From the NCBI GenBank assembly GCA_000333855.2, contig CM007325.1:168423-232422 (forward strand): a DNA stretch of 64,000 nt. Reading direction: 5' to 3'. How positions within the stretch are numbered: position 1 is the first letter of the stretch; every line of letters begins with the position of its first letter. Made by a program: the position numbers and the translations under genes. Below are positions 1 to 8,890 of this stretch, piece by piece. The notes beneath the pieces are model-generated. The model worked only from the letters and a program-made list of their open reading frames with translations, was not told the origin of the DNA and did not search any database. Origin of the DNA: Endotrypanum monterogeii (taxonomy: Eukaryota; Euglenozoa; Kinetoplastea; Trypanosomatida; Trypanosomatidae).

Positions 1-261
1 CGGTTCCTACCCTTACGTTCCGTTCCGTCGTCCTACGACGGACCGTACCGTCCGACCTACGTACGTTCGGTCGACACTACGTCGTCGGTCGGGGCCGGAC
101 CACTACGACGGTACGGTCGTACGCGGCGACGACGGCCGTCTCTCCTCCTCTCTCTCTCTCTCTCTCCCCCCTCCACCGCTTCTCTCCCCCATTTTTCCCT
201 ATTTGACGACTCTGTCAGGTCACATCACTTAAAGTAGGTATTTTTATTTGTGTTAGGCTCC
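1..261. other. Left-edge non-coding stretch with aberrant composition, then a pyrimidine tract
   Basis: Bases 1-139 have very unusual dinucleotide usage: all 20 A residues are followed by C, TG and AG never occur, and CG occurs about 29 times. From about 140 to 200 the sequence becomes a CT-rich tract, followed by an AG at 217-218 and the first ATG at 262. The second part is a normal trans-splicing signal for the first gene. I recognise nothing in the first part; it may be the end of the upstream gene's 3' UTR, a degenerate repeat or an assembly problem. Confidence 0.6.
140..218 (+). promoter_or_regulatory. Predicted trans-splicing signal for the gene at 262
   Basis: A CT-rich tract of about 60 bases is followed by the first downstream AG at 217-218, predicting a spliced-leader 5' UTR of about 43 bases before the ATG at 262. 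That a pyrimidine tract plus first AG specifies the acceptor is established for trypanosomatids; the exact site is inference. Confidence 0.5.
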
Positions 262-3099
262 ATGGAACCGAGACAGGTGCAGCCTCGTCTGCAGTCGGTG
301 GATATTTTGCCCTCGCACGAAGCAGCGTTCTTCTCTACGGTGTTACCGTCAGCATCTTCTTCTTTGTCGATCTCTGGCGGGTTTCAAAGCTCGTATGGCA
401 CGGCGACCCTCTCGACGCACGCGCCGCTGGTCGCAGCAGCGAGGACACCACCACCAGCAATAAAACCCCTCTCTTCTTCCCCCCCGCCGCCGCCGTCGTC
501 GTCGTCGTCGCAACTTCTGCGAGAAATTAGAAAAACTGGTGAGCTTCTTCGCACCTTCCGCTCATTGAAGGAGCGTGGGGCGAGCCGTGCGGAGCTCGCC
601 GACTTCCACGCCCGGGTCAAGGCCCTAAAGGCGGGGCAGCAGCGCCGAGAGAGGCTTGATGTCAGCACACAAAGCGACTCAACGCCTCCTGTGGTCACCT
701 CGATTGCGCATCTCGAAAGACAGGCTCCAGCAACAACAGTGGCGCTTCTCTCGCTTGCCGGCCAGCGTGCAGCATCATCGCCCACGCGCCATCATGGAGA
801 CGGCCTCTACTGCGAGGGGCCACCGATGGGTTCTTCAGGATCTAGTCACGCCCGGGGGCTCCATCAGCACCACCGCCAGCGCAGCCGTGATGTCTGTCTC
901 GACCCTGCAGTGCCGCCGTCGACTACTGTGTGCCTGTCCACCATCCCCGCACAGCCTTACACGCCAATCCCCAACGGCAGAGGTGAGAAGGCCTCGAGTG
1001 GTGGCAATGCTGGCGCTCTCAGTCCAGCGACTCTGTGTCCAAGCGCAGCAGCACCGATGGGAAGCTCACTCGTGTCGCTCAACTCAATCGTGTTCGCCGT
1101 CGTCCTAGCGGAGGCTCACATGCGACGTGAAATCATGCATCGATGGGAGCGTCGGTGGCTGCGACACTGGGCCAACTTCAAGGAGAGACGTGTCGTCATT
1201 GCCCTGCGCCCACCCACGTTTTCGGCGACGGCCGCTCCGGACTTCTCCCACCCCGCGCCCTCGGTAAGGTGGGCGGAGTCCCCATCGATTTCGCTGCCGT
1301 GTGAGCATCTTCAGCGCCAGCAGGCGGCGCTGGCTCCCATAGAAGAGACACAGGGGGTGGGCAGTGCCGCGACAACTACCGGCACCCACGCCATCCGAGT
1401 CAACCCGCAACCAGTGCTAGGCTGGAGCATCGAGAATGAACGCCCGACTTCAACGAAGCGTGTTGTGGCGGAGTGTCTTGAGGGGATGCCACCGATCTCA
1501 CTAGTTTTTTCCAGCAGTGACAAGCTCTCTCACGTCGCTGAGGCACAGCAGGTGACGATACTCAGTCCAGGCAACACTCCCCATCAAGCAGCCACACACG
1601 GAAGAGCTAGATCGGAATCTCCAAAACATCAAGAGGATCTGTTTGCACAGACAAGCGAACGGGCTTGTGAGGTTGGTCAATGGGTGCCTGCTAACCCTGC
1701 CCTCAGGGAGGAGGCGGGGACTGACGCCTCCACGGCTCTCCCGCTGCCCCATGCAGAAGCCCTGGCCGCAGCAGCGGGAGAACTAGCGGCGGCTCTGCGA
1801 CGGGTGGGGAACGACGAGGGTTCGGCACGCGAGGCGATAGAGGGCGCCGCTCTAGAAGAGTTGGAGCGCGTGCGGTGTGGCGCAGCGGCCGCGCGTCGCA
1901 GAGCTGGTGAAATTCAAACAGCTATGCAGTCACTTCTCCCTACTGAAACGGAGGCCCGGGTCATCATCGAGGGCGACGAGCACCGCTGGAGGGCCGCGCA
2001 CCTGCTGGCAGAGCTGGAGGACGTCCAGCGTGCGCTCCTCTTCGCCGCGGCTGCAGTGGAAAGGCGGGGTATGGAGGAGGAGCGAGCGCTTCAGGAGGCG
2101 GCCGCCAGAGCAGCGGCCCTGAAGAGCGAGGAAGAAAGGGAGGCAGCAGCACGACGCGCCGCCGAGAGGGCCGCGTTGGAGTCACAACTGCTGACTTCGG
2201 CAGACGCCGAAGCTACGGAGCGGCGCGCGATCGAGCAACAGTGGCAGGCAGACCTCCGGTACTCTGAGGCGCTGCTAGCTGAGTGGATCAGGGATGCTGC
2301 AGCAGCAGCTCCACGACGAAGTCAGTCGACGGATATACCTAATTCTTCACGAGCATCGTCCGTTGCAACAGCGACGGAGGATGTGGCATCGATGTCGGTT
2401 ATAGAAGCACAGGCCCTTCTGACGGCGAAGCAGGAAGCAGCAAAGCGTGACATGGTGGCATTTCGCGCGACAATAGAAGCTGTGCTGAACGAATGGATTC
2501 ACGCAGCAGCAACGGATGCTGCCGCGCGACAGCGACAGGCTGACCAGGCAGCTGCTGCTGCCGCCGCCGTGGCTGAGGCAGCCAGCCAAAGGAGAGAAGA
2601 GAAAGTTGCTGCTCAGGCGGAGGCCATGATGCGCGAGAGGGCGGCGGTGATGGGAGCCGAACATGAAGGCAGGGCTGCACTGGTGTGTTGCGAAGAGGAG
2701 GCATGTGCTCGGCTCCAGCGGGAGTGCGCGGTGTCTATGGAAGAGCTGCTCTTCGCAGTCGAGGAGCAGGCGCGCCGCTGCGCACAACAGGTAGCCGCTA
2801 CCAAGGATAAGGAATTCGTTGCCCGCCTTGAGGTGGAGACGGAGATGATGAGAGAGTTGGTGCGCTTTCGAAGAATGGAGGAAGTTACTCGATCGCTGGA
2901 GGAGGAGAAAGCGGTGGCAGCGCGCCATCGGCTGGAGCGCGCGGTCGTCAACGCGCAGAATGCGGCATCCGTGCGGGCAACTGTCTTCTGTACTGCTGCC
3001 GCTGATCTGTCTGAAAGATTTGTGGACTGTGTTCTTGCCGAAGCAGCGCAGCAGGCATCTGCGGAGCAAGCAGTTGTGGCTTTGGCCGCACAAAACTGA
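262..3099 (+). CDS. Large unknown coiled-coil protein, N-terminal part, ending at an in-frame TGA
   Basis: No function recognised. The frame is open further upstream only through a GTG at 250; the first ATG is at 262 and gives 945 residues. The first third is Ser/Pro/Ala-rich low complexity. From about base 1750 the protein is Ala/Glu/Arg-rich and strongly helical, with heptad-like stretches of coiled-coil character. Short amphipathic helices recur, for example around 1087-1160, 2260-2316, 2461-2529 and 3001-3070, each with a hydrophobic core followed by Ala-rich turns. The TGA at 3097-3099 stops the frame, but the same frame continues at once as Leu/Glu/Ala-rich helix to 6618. This piece is therefore probably the N-terminal half of one protein of about 2118 residues. 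A cytoskeletal or flagellar role is only a guess from composition. Confidence 0.75.
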   Translation: MEPRQVQPRLQSVDILPSHEAAFFSTVLPSASSSLSISGGFQSSYGTATLSTHAPLVAAARTPPPAIKPLSSSPPPPPSSSSSQLLREIRKTGELLRTFRSLKERGASRAELADFHARVKALKAGQQRRERLDVSTQSDSTPPVVTSIAHLERQAPATTVALLSLAGQRAASSPTRHHGDGLYCEGPPMGSSGSSHARGLHQHHRQRSRDVCLDPAVPPSTTVCLSTIPAQPYTPIPNGRGEKASSGGNAGALSPATLCPSAAAPMGSSLVSLNSIVFAVVLAEAHMRREIMHRWERRWLRHWANFKERRVVIALRPPTFSATAAPDFSHPAPSVRWAESPSISLPCEHLQRQQAALAPIEETQGVGSAATTTGTHAIRVNPQPVLGWSIENERPTSTKRVVAECLEGMPPISLVFSSSDKLSHVAEAQQVTILSPGNTPHQAATHGRARSESPKHQEDLFAQTSERACEVGQWVPANPALREEAGTDASTALPLPHAEALAAAAGELAAALRRVGNDEGSAREAIEGAALEELERVRCGAAAARRRAGEIQTAMQSLLPTETEARVIIEGDEHRWRAAHLLAELEDVQRALLFAAAAVERRGMEEERALQEAAARAAALKSEEEREAAARRAAERAALESQLLTSADAEATERRAIEQQWQADLRYSEALLAEWIRDAAAAAPRRSQSTDIPNSSRASSVATATEDVASMSVIEAQALLTAKQEAAKRDMVAFRATIEAVLNEWIHAAATDAAARQRQADQAAAAAAAVAEAASQRREEKVAAQAEAMMRERAAVMGAEHEGRAALVCCEEEACARLQRECAVSMEELLFAVEEQARRCAQQVAATKDKEFVARLEVETEMMRELVRFRRMEEVTRSLEEEKAVAARHRLERAVVNAQNAASVRATVFCTAAADLSERFVDCVLAEAAQQASAEQAVVALAAQN
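3097..3099 (+). other. In-frame TGA between the two halves of the first gene
   Basis: Codons before and after this TGA are in one frame, and the flanking protein is continuous helix on both sides. The next in-frame ATG is at 3364, and no long pyrimidine tract lies between the TGA and that ATG. A nonsense mutation, sequencing or assembly error, or stop readthrough would each explain it. Confidence 0.8.
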
Positions 3100-6000
3100 T
3101 TATTACTGCTGGAGGCGCAGTCGCGACAACGCGGTGACGTGCAGGCTGATGAGGCTGCGGCGCGCAGTTACCTCTACGGCGAACTGCTCGATGAACTGAG
3201 GCGAGTGACGCGGGAAGCATTTGCTGTGGCCAGCAAGCCCATCGAAGCGGAGGCGGTGATTGCGGCCGAGGCTTCCGAACACCACGGCCTATCGTCGCAG
3301 CAGCGGCAGCGTGCGCCAGCGACGGCGTTGTGCTTCAGTCTCCTAAATTTGAGTGAATCTTTGATGCTAGAATTCCTGCGCGACGCGGCCGCGAAGGTGG
3401 CGGTGACGGGGGCGGGGGCGGGGGCGGGGGCGATGGCGGCTTCCGCACTAGGCCTTGCAAAATGTTCTCCTCCAGAAGCTCCGCCAGATAGGCGTGTGAC
3501 CGTGGTGGGTGACGTCAAGGAACCGTCTGACACTAGTGCCGAGGAGACGCACGTGGGTGCGATGGATATCCCTGAGGAGGAGAGCGTTAAGACGGCAGTC
3601 GATGCCATGGTCGGCACACCGTCACTACCCCTCTCGCGTTCTTCCTCTGTCAACGCAGCCCCCGGCGCGAAAGCTGGTGGCGTATCCCATTGCCACGCTG
3701 AGGAGCTCTGGCGGCTGCCGTCACCCACTGTCTTTGTGCGCCTCGCCGACGGGCTTCTCGCTGACCTTCTCCGTGAAGTTTCTCAGGAAGCGCCGGCCGG
3801 CAACGAAAGTGCAGGTGATACACTCGGCGAAGCTCGCGCGTCCCTAAGAAATGCAACGCAGACGATCGCACAGTGTCGCAGCCCCTCGCCTGACGGCTCT
3901 ACCACGCCCGCTGTGACACAAGATGCCCACTTGCCCGACTCGGCGTCAAGGGGCGTGGCCACACCAGCGCGTTCGCTGTCGTCTCTGACGCTGCCGTCCA
4001 GCGTCCAGATCAATACTGTCTTCGCCGCCACCGCCACCGATGCTGGGGGCAACGATGGGTTACGTGTGCAATGTGCGGAGAGCGAGGGTGAGGATGCTGC
4101 AGAGGGGGCTGAAGGGGACACTCGGGTGAGCAACGCCCCCCAAGGGTTTGCCGATGACACCAGCACCACCACCGCTTGGACGACTTTAGGGGCGTGTGTA
4201 GGTGGAGAAGGCGTTGCTGATGTGAGTGCTGGCGCCACTGCACCACTGCCGTCCTCACTCCACTGTCTGTCAGCCACCTCCTCGGGCGATGGCGACGAGG
4301 ACGCAGCCTACAGCCCCCTCACAGTCCCTGAAGCACCGTTACCGCTCAACTTGCAGCAGCATCGTCTGTTGTCTCCCCTGCTTCTCCAGCAGGGGGCTGA
4401 CACTAGTAGGATGGGCGACGGCTGCGACGAAGCGGCTGCGCTCTCCGGCCATGGAGATGGTGGCGTCGAAGGTGCTCCAACGAGCACAGAGACGCCCGTG
4501 GTGTTGGTCACTGGGGACACATCACAGGAGCACAGCATTGCTCGACGAGGGCCTCATCGCAGTTCTCTGACGGGTGATGACAACAACACAACCTGCGGTG
4601 CAGATGAGGTGTTGTCCGACATCGGGCCGACGAGCGGCAGTGCCTCGAATGTCGCGGAGGACTTACGTGGCTTTCGACTGGACAAGCCGACTTCACATTT
4701 GTCATCGCTGCGCTCTGTCGCCGAACCCCGGGCGGATGCGACGGCTGCCCCCACTACTATCTCTTTAGTTGACACCCTGGCGACGGTGGCCACCTCCCTG
4801 GTGGAGCAGGCAGTGTACGAGGCTGCTCTCCTCGCTGCCCCTAGGGGGTCGTCAGCGGAGCTGATCGCCAGCAGCGAACGCGAGACGGCGTGCGACGTTG
4901 TTAAGGCTGACCTCTCGCCGTCACCACACCCTAGCCCTTCCGCAGCAACCAGCAAGGAGCCGAGCGCTACGGAAGGTGGAAAGCACCACAGGGAGGGCGA
5001 CTCCTGCATGCCCGGTGCCAACAGCAGCAGCAGCAGTCATGAAGGAGATGTTGGTGACGAACTCATGGCTGCCCACGTCACCGAAATCGGTCCAGACTCG
5101 GTTTCCGTCGGGGCTCGGGAGACGACTACCCTACACACCTGTCCGTCAGCTTCGCCAGCCGCTGCCGCTGAGGGTGTTTCCGGAACCCATACGCCGCTGG
5201 CGGGCTTGTCGATCCTCGCTAGTGCGATCGTGAAACCGAATCCCCTCTCGACTGAGCTGCGGCAGCAACAAGTGGACAAAAGAACGGCTGCGCATCATCA
5301 GAATCGCTTCCTGACAAATCGTGAGGTGGCCCTTGTCGCGGCGCGTTACGTCACGTCTGAAGCCGCTGTAGCCCATGTACAACAGGCTGGCCCCACCAGA
5401 ACCCTCTCGGCTCGTGTTGTTGCGCTTGTTTTATCGGTGGGGCTGGTGCATGCCGTCACGCGAGAGAACAAAGAGGCGCGCCGCCGCGTGCAAGCGGCGG
5501 GAGGGGGGTCGAAGAGACTCACTGGAGGCGGTGGCGGCAATGACGGGCTCCCGGTGGGCATCCGCAACGAGGGGCACACGGTTCGGAACAATCACTATAA
5601 AGACCTTCCGTCACTATCATATACGACAGGTCGCTACGGCGACGGCGGTCCCTTGGACACCTTTGGTCCCACAACTCCTAATGCTGAGGACAATACAACG
5701 CAAACGAGAGGCGTGGTGGGGCCCTTATCCAACACAGTCGATGGACCGGCATCACCCCTCACCCCCAAAAGCAGGAATATCAGGGGCACAGGCATGGATG
5801 GAGATTCGGCAGGGGTCTTGGGGTCCCTTTCCCCGTCGCAGATCGCATTCCCGTCCTTCGAGGTTGCCACGAAGTCGAAGGCTAGCGATCTAGGTGAGGG
5901 TCTTCCCACATCGAATCAAGCGCATCAGCAGACAATTGTGTCTCGCAAACTGCCATCGGATTGGGTCACTGCGCTGCGTGGTGTGGCAGAACGGGTGGCG

Positions 6001-6618
6001 CACGACTTTATAGACTACGCCTCCCGATGTTTTTTGTTTGGGCACGGCGATGGTCAGTCAAACCAAGATCGCCTACGCACGGCGCAGCGTATCCGAGACG
6101 ACGCTCTCGCGCGCGTCGACCTGCACTCCCTCTTCACGCGAGACCTGCGGTTGCGCGATGTGGCGCGACTGACCTACTATTATGTGGAGCTGGCCGCCAA
6201 CGGACCGCGTGATCGCGCCGACCCTAACTGCTCCCCTGTTTCCTTTGGTGAGCGCAACATCTTCGGCCGCCGCAGCAGCGGTGATATGGATCTTGCCGTG
6301 CCTGTGTCAGAGATGTGCAACTTCAGTACTTGCAACCGTGAGGATGGTCGCAGCCAAGACCAGCGCTACACAATCCCCAAGAGTGCGTTGGCTCCATCAG
6401 CGCGTCTCCAACCCTCTTCCCATCTCTCTCCCCCTCTCCACTCGCGCAACGACAGCCTCTTATCTGCCGCGACAGCCGTACATATTCGTCGCGCGGGACT
6501 GGTGCAGCTGGTGCTGGAGCAGTGTGTGTCCAATGTAGTTCACGACCTCGTTGGGGACACAGTGGGATGGCTGGGGACCATCTATCAGCAATCAGCACCA
6601 CAACCGGGTTCGCGGTAA
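3100..6618 (+). CDS. Large unknown protein, C-terminal part in the same frame as the preceding piece
   Basis: Open frame of 1172 codons plus stop, directly continuing the frame broken at 3097. If it were a separate gene its first ATG would be at 3364 (1084 residues). It begins with Leu- and Glu-rich helix like the end of the first piece. Amphipathic helices recur around 3166-3234, 3328-3405, 3727-3792, 4762-4841, 5320-5490, 5965-6033 and 6495-6575, separated by Ser/Thr/Gly-rich low-complexity linkers. A run of four GGGGCG units at 3408-3431 encodes Gly-Ala repeats. The last 60 residues form a clean amphipathic helix rich in Leu and Val. No catalytic motif or known domain is visible. The shared helix style on both sides of the TGA argues for one gene; it may be a pseudogene in this strain. 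Confidence 0.7.
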   Translation, partial: LLLLEAQSRQRGDVQADEAAARSYLYGELLDELRRVTREAFAVASKPIEAEAVIAAEASEHHGLSSQQRQRAPATALCFSLLNLSESLMLEFLRDAAAKVAVTGAGAGAGAMAASALGLAKCSPPEAPPDRRVTVVGDVKEPSDTSAEETHVGAMDIPEEESVKTAVDAMVGTPSLPLSRSSSVNAAPGAKAGGVSHCHAEELWRLPSPTVFVRLADGLLADLLREVSQEAPAGNESAGDTLGEARASLRNATQTIAQCRSPSPDGSTTPAVTQDAHLPDSASRGVATPARSLSSLTLPSSVQINTVFAATATDAGGNDGLRVQCAESEGEDAAEGAEGDTRVSNAPQGFADDTSTTTAWTTLGACVGGEGVADVSAGATAPLPSSLHCLSATSSGDGDEDAAYSPLTVPEAPLPLNLQQHRLLSPLLLQQGADTSRMGDGCDEAAALSGHGDGGVEGAPTSTETPVVLVTGDTSQEHSIARRGPHRSSLTGDDNNTTCGADEVLSDIGPTSGSASNVAEDLRGFRLDKPTSHLSSLRSVAEPRADATAAPTTISLVDTLATVATSLVEQAVYEAALLAAPRGSSAELIASSERETACDVVKADLSPSPHPSPSAATSKEPSATEGGKHHREGDSCMPGANSSSSSHEGDVGDELMAAHVTEIGPDSVSVGARETTTLHTCPSASPAAAAEGVSGTHTPLAGLSILASAIVKPNPLSTELRQQQVDKRTAAHHQNRFLTNREVALVAARYVTSEAAVAHVQQAGPTRTLSARVVALVLSVGLVHAVTRENKEARRRVQAAGGGSKRLTGGGGGNDGLPVGIRNEGHTVRNNHYKDLPSLSYTTGRYGDGGPLDTFGPTTPNAEDNTTQTRGVVGPLSNTVDGPASPLTPKSRNIRGTGMDGDSAGVLGSLSPSQIAFPSFEVATKSKASDLGEGLPTSNQAHQQTIVSRKLPSDWVTALRGVAERVAHDFIDYASRCFLFGHGDGQSNQDRLRTAQRIRDDALARVDLHSLFTRDLRLRDVARLTYYYVELAANGPRDRADPNCSPVSFGERNIFGRRSSGDMDLAVPVSEMCNFSTCNREDGRSQDQRYTIPKSALAPSARLQPSSHLSPPLHSRNDSLLSAATAVHIRRAGLVQLVLEQCVSNVVHDLVGDTVGWLGTIYQQSAPQPGSR

Positions 6619-7128
6619 ATAAAGGGCAACGGAATACCCTCACCCCAACCCGCCCTTTTTATTACTATTGTTTGTCAGTACCTGAGCCTCTCCCTACTTT
6701 GTATTCCTTCACACTTGGAGAGGCCAACGCACGCATCTTTTCTCTTTGTCAACTTCAAAACACCCTATCCCCCCCCACCCCCTACACACACACACAGGCA
6801 CAGGCACAGAGAGAAATATATATACCCCACTTGCCCCCAAGCCGCGAGGTAAATGTCGCATCTTTGTGTACAGCAACTTCTCAGAAATCCCCCTTTTCCC
6901 TTCCCTTCTCTTCTCTCTCTTCTTTGTGCACACTCGCTCTGCCTATCGCTCTCGTCACCACACCTACATCTCCACAAAAACGAAAAGACGGTATGCCGCC
7001 TACAGGCATTATTGACCGACGGACACACACTCACAGACACGATTTGGGGAACTCATCCAGACTCGCTCATCCCTTCTTTTTTGTTTGTTCTCGTTCATCG
7101 GGGCGTACCCCCCCCCAAAAAAAAAAAA
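6619..7128. other. Intergenic: pyrimidine tracts, short CA repeat, C9-A13 junction
   Basis: No gene seen. The stretch holds a CA repeat near 6785-6800, CT-rich tracts at about 6890-6960 and 7070-7095, and a run of nine C then thirteen A at 7108-7129 whose last A is the A of the next start codon. Candidate acceptors for the next gene are AGs near 7005 and 7058. An ATG at 6853 is in frame with the next gene, but the 92-residue extension would be pure low-complexity translation. Confidence 0.6.
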
Positions 7129-7527
7129 ATGAATTTGCTTCCAGAGGTTGATGGGGGTGTAGGGCCCAGTAGCAGCATTGAGATGACGACGAATGTGGCC
7201 AACGTCCCCAGCAGCGCCCCAACCGATCCATTCGTTTTTCTTGGACAGCACATCCACAAGAAGGTTGCCATTACGCTCACCCCAGTCGGTGATAACGACA
7301 GCGGTGCAGTGGTGCATGGAACTTTGCTGAGTGTCGACGACCTCTGCAACGTCATGTTGCAGCATTGGTCCAGTACAGATGCTTTCATGCTGGAGGGAGG
7401 CGCTGATGATGGTCAACAACCCCGCAAACGCCCTCGCCTTGACGCTGCTGTCAAGGGCCATGTCGAAGAGAGCGTGAGGCTAATCCGCGGAGCGCAAATT
7501 ATTTCCATTTCTCTCCTACCGGTATGA
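7129..7527 (+). CDS. LSm (Sm-fold) protein, probably LSm6-like
   Basis: A 132-residue protein with both halves of the Sm fold. Residues 33-40 (DPFVFLGQ) resemble the N-terminal helix of LSm6. Sm1 covers about 45-77, with the Gly at 64, Asp at 70-71 and Asn at 74 in the usual spacing. Sm2 is RLIRGAQII at 117-125, carrying the RG signature. LSm6 belongs to the LSm2-8 ring on U6 snRNA and the LSm1-7 ring in mRNA decay. Between Sm1 and Sm2 there is a long insertion of about 30 residues containing RKRPR (99-103), which looks like a nuclear localisation signal. I chose the ATG at 7129 because the upstream in-frame ATG (6853) only adds translated pyrimidine and CnAn tract. Assignment to LSm6 rather than another LSm rests on the N-terminal motif and is moderate. 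Confidence 0.75.
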   Translation: MNLLPEVDGGVGPSSSIEMTTNVANVPSSAPTDPFVFLGQHIHKKVAITLTPVGDNDSGAVVHGTLLSVDDLCNVMLQHWSSTDAFMLEGGADDGQQPRKRPRLDAAVKGHVEESVRLIRGAQIISISLLPV

Positions 7528-7857
7528 AGTGATGGGGCACGAGGAGGAGTGGCATGACCGTTTGACTGCGGGCAGATCTCCGCCCCGCCTTCGTCTCCCC
7601 TCCCCTCCCCCTCCCCCTCCCCCCTCACACCTCTCCCGAGTCTACTGGTCCGTTGAGCTCTTCGCTCTGATAGGCTCGGTATATATATATATATATATAT
7701 TATTGTGTCTCTCTCTGTGTGTGTGTATGTGTGTACGTGTGTGTTGGAGTTGGTAAACAACAGTAGCGCTGTCAGTGCTTCGTAAACTAAAAAAAAAAAG
7801 ACAATATAACAGGCGAAAGAACAATACTACTACTACTACTACTACTACGCGTTGCGG

Positions 7858-7889
<32 letters not shown>

Positions 7890-8890
7890 CTGACTCTTAC
7901 CCTTCCTTTCGCCTTTCGTGATGATCACTGGGCATGACACCTGCATAGGCTCCTCAGTTTTTCCTCCTGAGCATGATCTCTGATGTGTGCGAAAGGGGGG
8001 GGAGGGGAGCATCGATTGCGTATCGCTTTCCCGTGGGTATGGGGTGGGTTGGTCCACCCACACCGATATCTGCCACGTGTCATCGTGCGGTCGAATGTTC
8101 TGCCTGTTCATGAGAGACATCACTTGTAGATGGCCGAAATGATTTGACTGACTCATCTTTGTCTCCTCCTTCGGTATATGTATATATATATATATATAGT
8201 GTGTGTGTGTGTGTGTGTGAAACAGAAGCAGTGGTAGCAGCAACCCCCTTGCTTTGCTCCTCTCTCCTCCTCCTCCTCCTCCCTGCTGCCCCTACCCCCT
8301 CCCACCTAATATATTTATATATATATATATATACATATATATAAATATATCGAACGTGTCCACCAGTCAATAGGGAAACAGAGGTGTGAAAGGAGGGGGT
8401 GAGTTCCATAGAAAAACAAAAGCATATTCTTTAAAGATCCTTCTCACATCGAGAAACCTAATTTTTTTTTTTCTCTTGTAAGGCGGACGGCGGTCGACAA
8501 GGCATCTGCAGGAAGACATACCTGCGGCGCATAGGTTCAGCTGGAGGATTGTGAACGCCCCCGTCTTCTCCGTGCGACGCCACCATCACTGCCTCTGCTC
8601 AAACCCATACACGCACTCGTACACGGAGAGGAAGGAATACCTTGGTAACGTACTATAGATGAATATATCAACTACACACAGAGAAACTTCAACAGGAAGA
8701 TAGAAGGAGAGTGAGGCAGACCGCCATCGCCACAATCCACAAACTTGGTGTGCTAGTCGGACTCTGCTCTCTGGCTTTCTGCGCTGCTGTTTCTCCCTCG
8801 CCCCACACGCACGCACAAGAGCTGTCCCTTCTTCAGAGGCCCTCGATCCATTGACCCGGCACGACGGCTCATTATCACTGAGCTGACACC
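7528..8890. repeat. Intergenic with several microsatellites and an AT palindrome
   Basis: No gene supported. It contains a CCCCTC-rich run (about 7600-7625), TA repeat (7680-7700), poly-A (about 7788-7798), ACT repeat (7826-7848), GCT/GTT repeat (about 7858-7892), TA then GT repeats (8174-8219), CCT repeat (8263-8282), an AT-rich palindrome with 16-bp arms (8309-8324 and 8335-8350), poly-T (about 8463) and a pyrimidine tract (8762-8800). Bases 7895-8150 are of ordinary complexity but I recognise nothing there. Confidence 0.6.
8762..8836 (+). promoter_or_regulatory. Predicted trans-splicing signal for the CRK gene
   Basis: CT-rich sequence runs from about 8762 to 8834 and ends in TTCAG at 8832-8836. 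Using this AG gives a 5' UTR of 54 bases before the ATG at 8891. An earlier AG at about 8818 is an alternative. Confidence 0.45.

Noticed and set aside
3097..3099. Selenocysteine reading of the TGA
   Set aside because: The context is a coiled coil without a redox motif, and I see no convincing SECIS hairpin after the stop at 6618; known trypanosomatid selenoproteins are different families.
6853..7128. Upstream ATG extending the LSm protein by 92 residues
   Set aside because: The extension is translated pyrimidine tract and homopolymer, with no conserved character.
7845..8243. Minus-strand frame of 132 codons ending in a Gln run
   Set aside because: It begins in CA/TA repeat translation, ends in a CAG/CAA microsatellite, and runs against the direction of every gene in the window.
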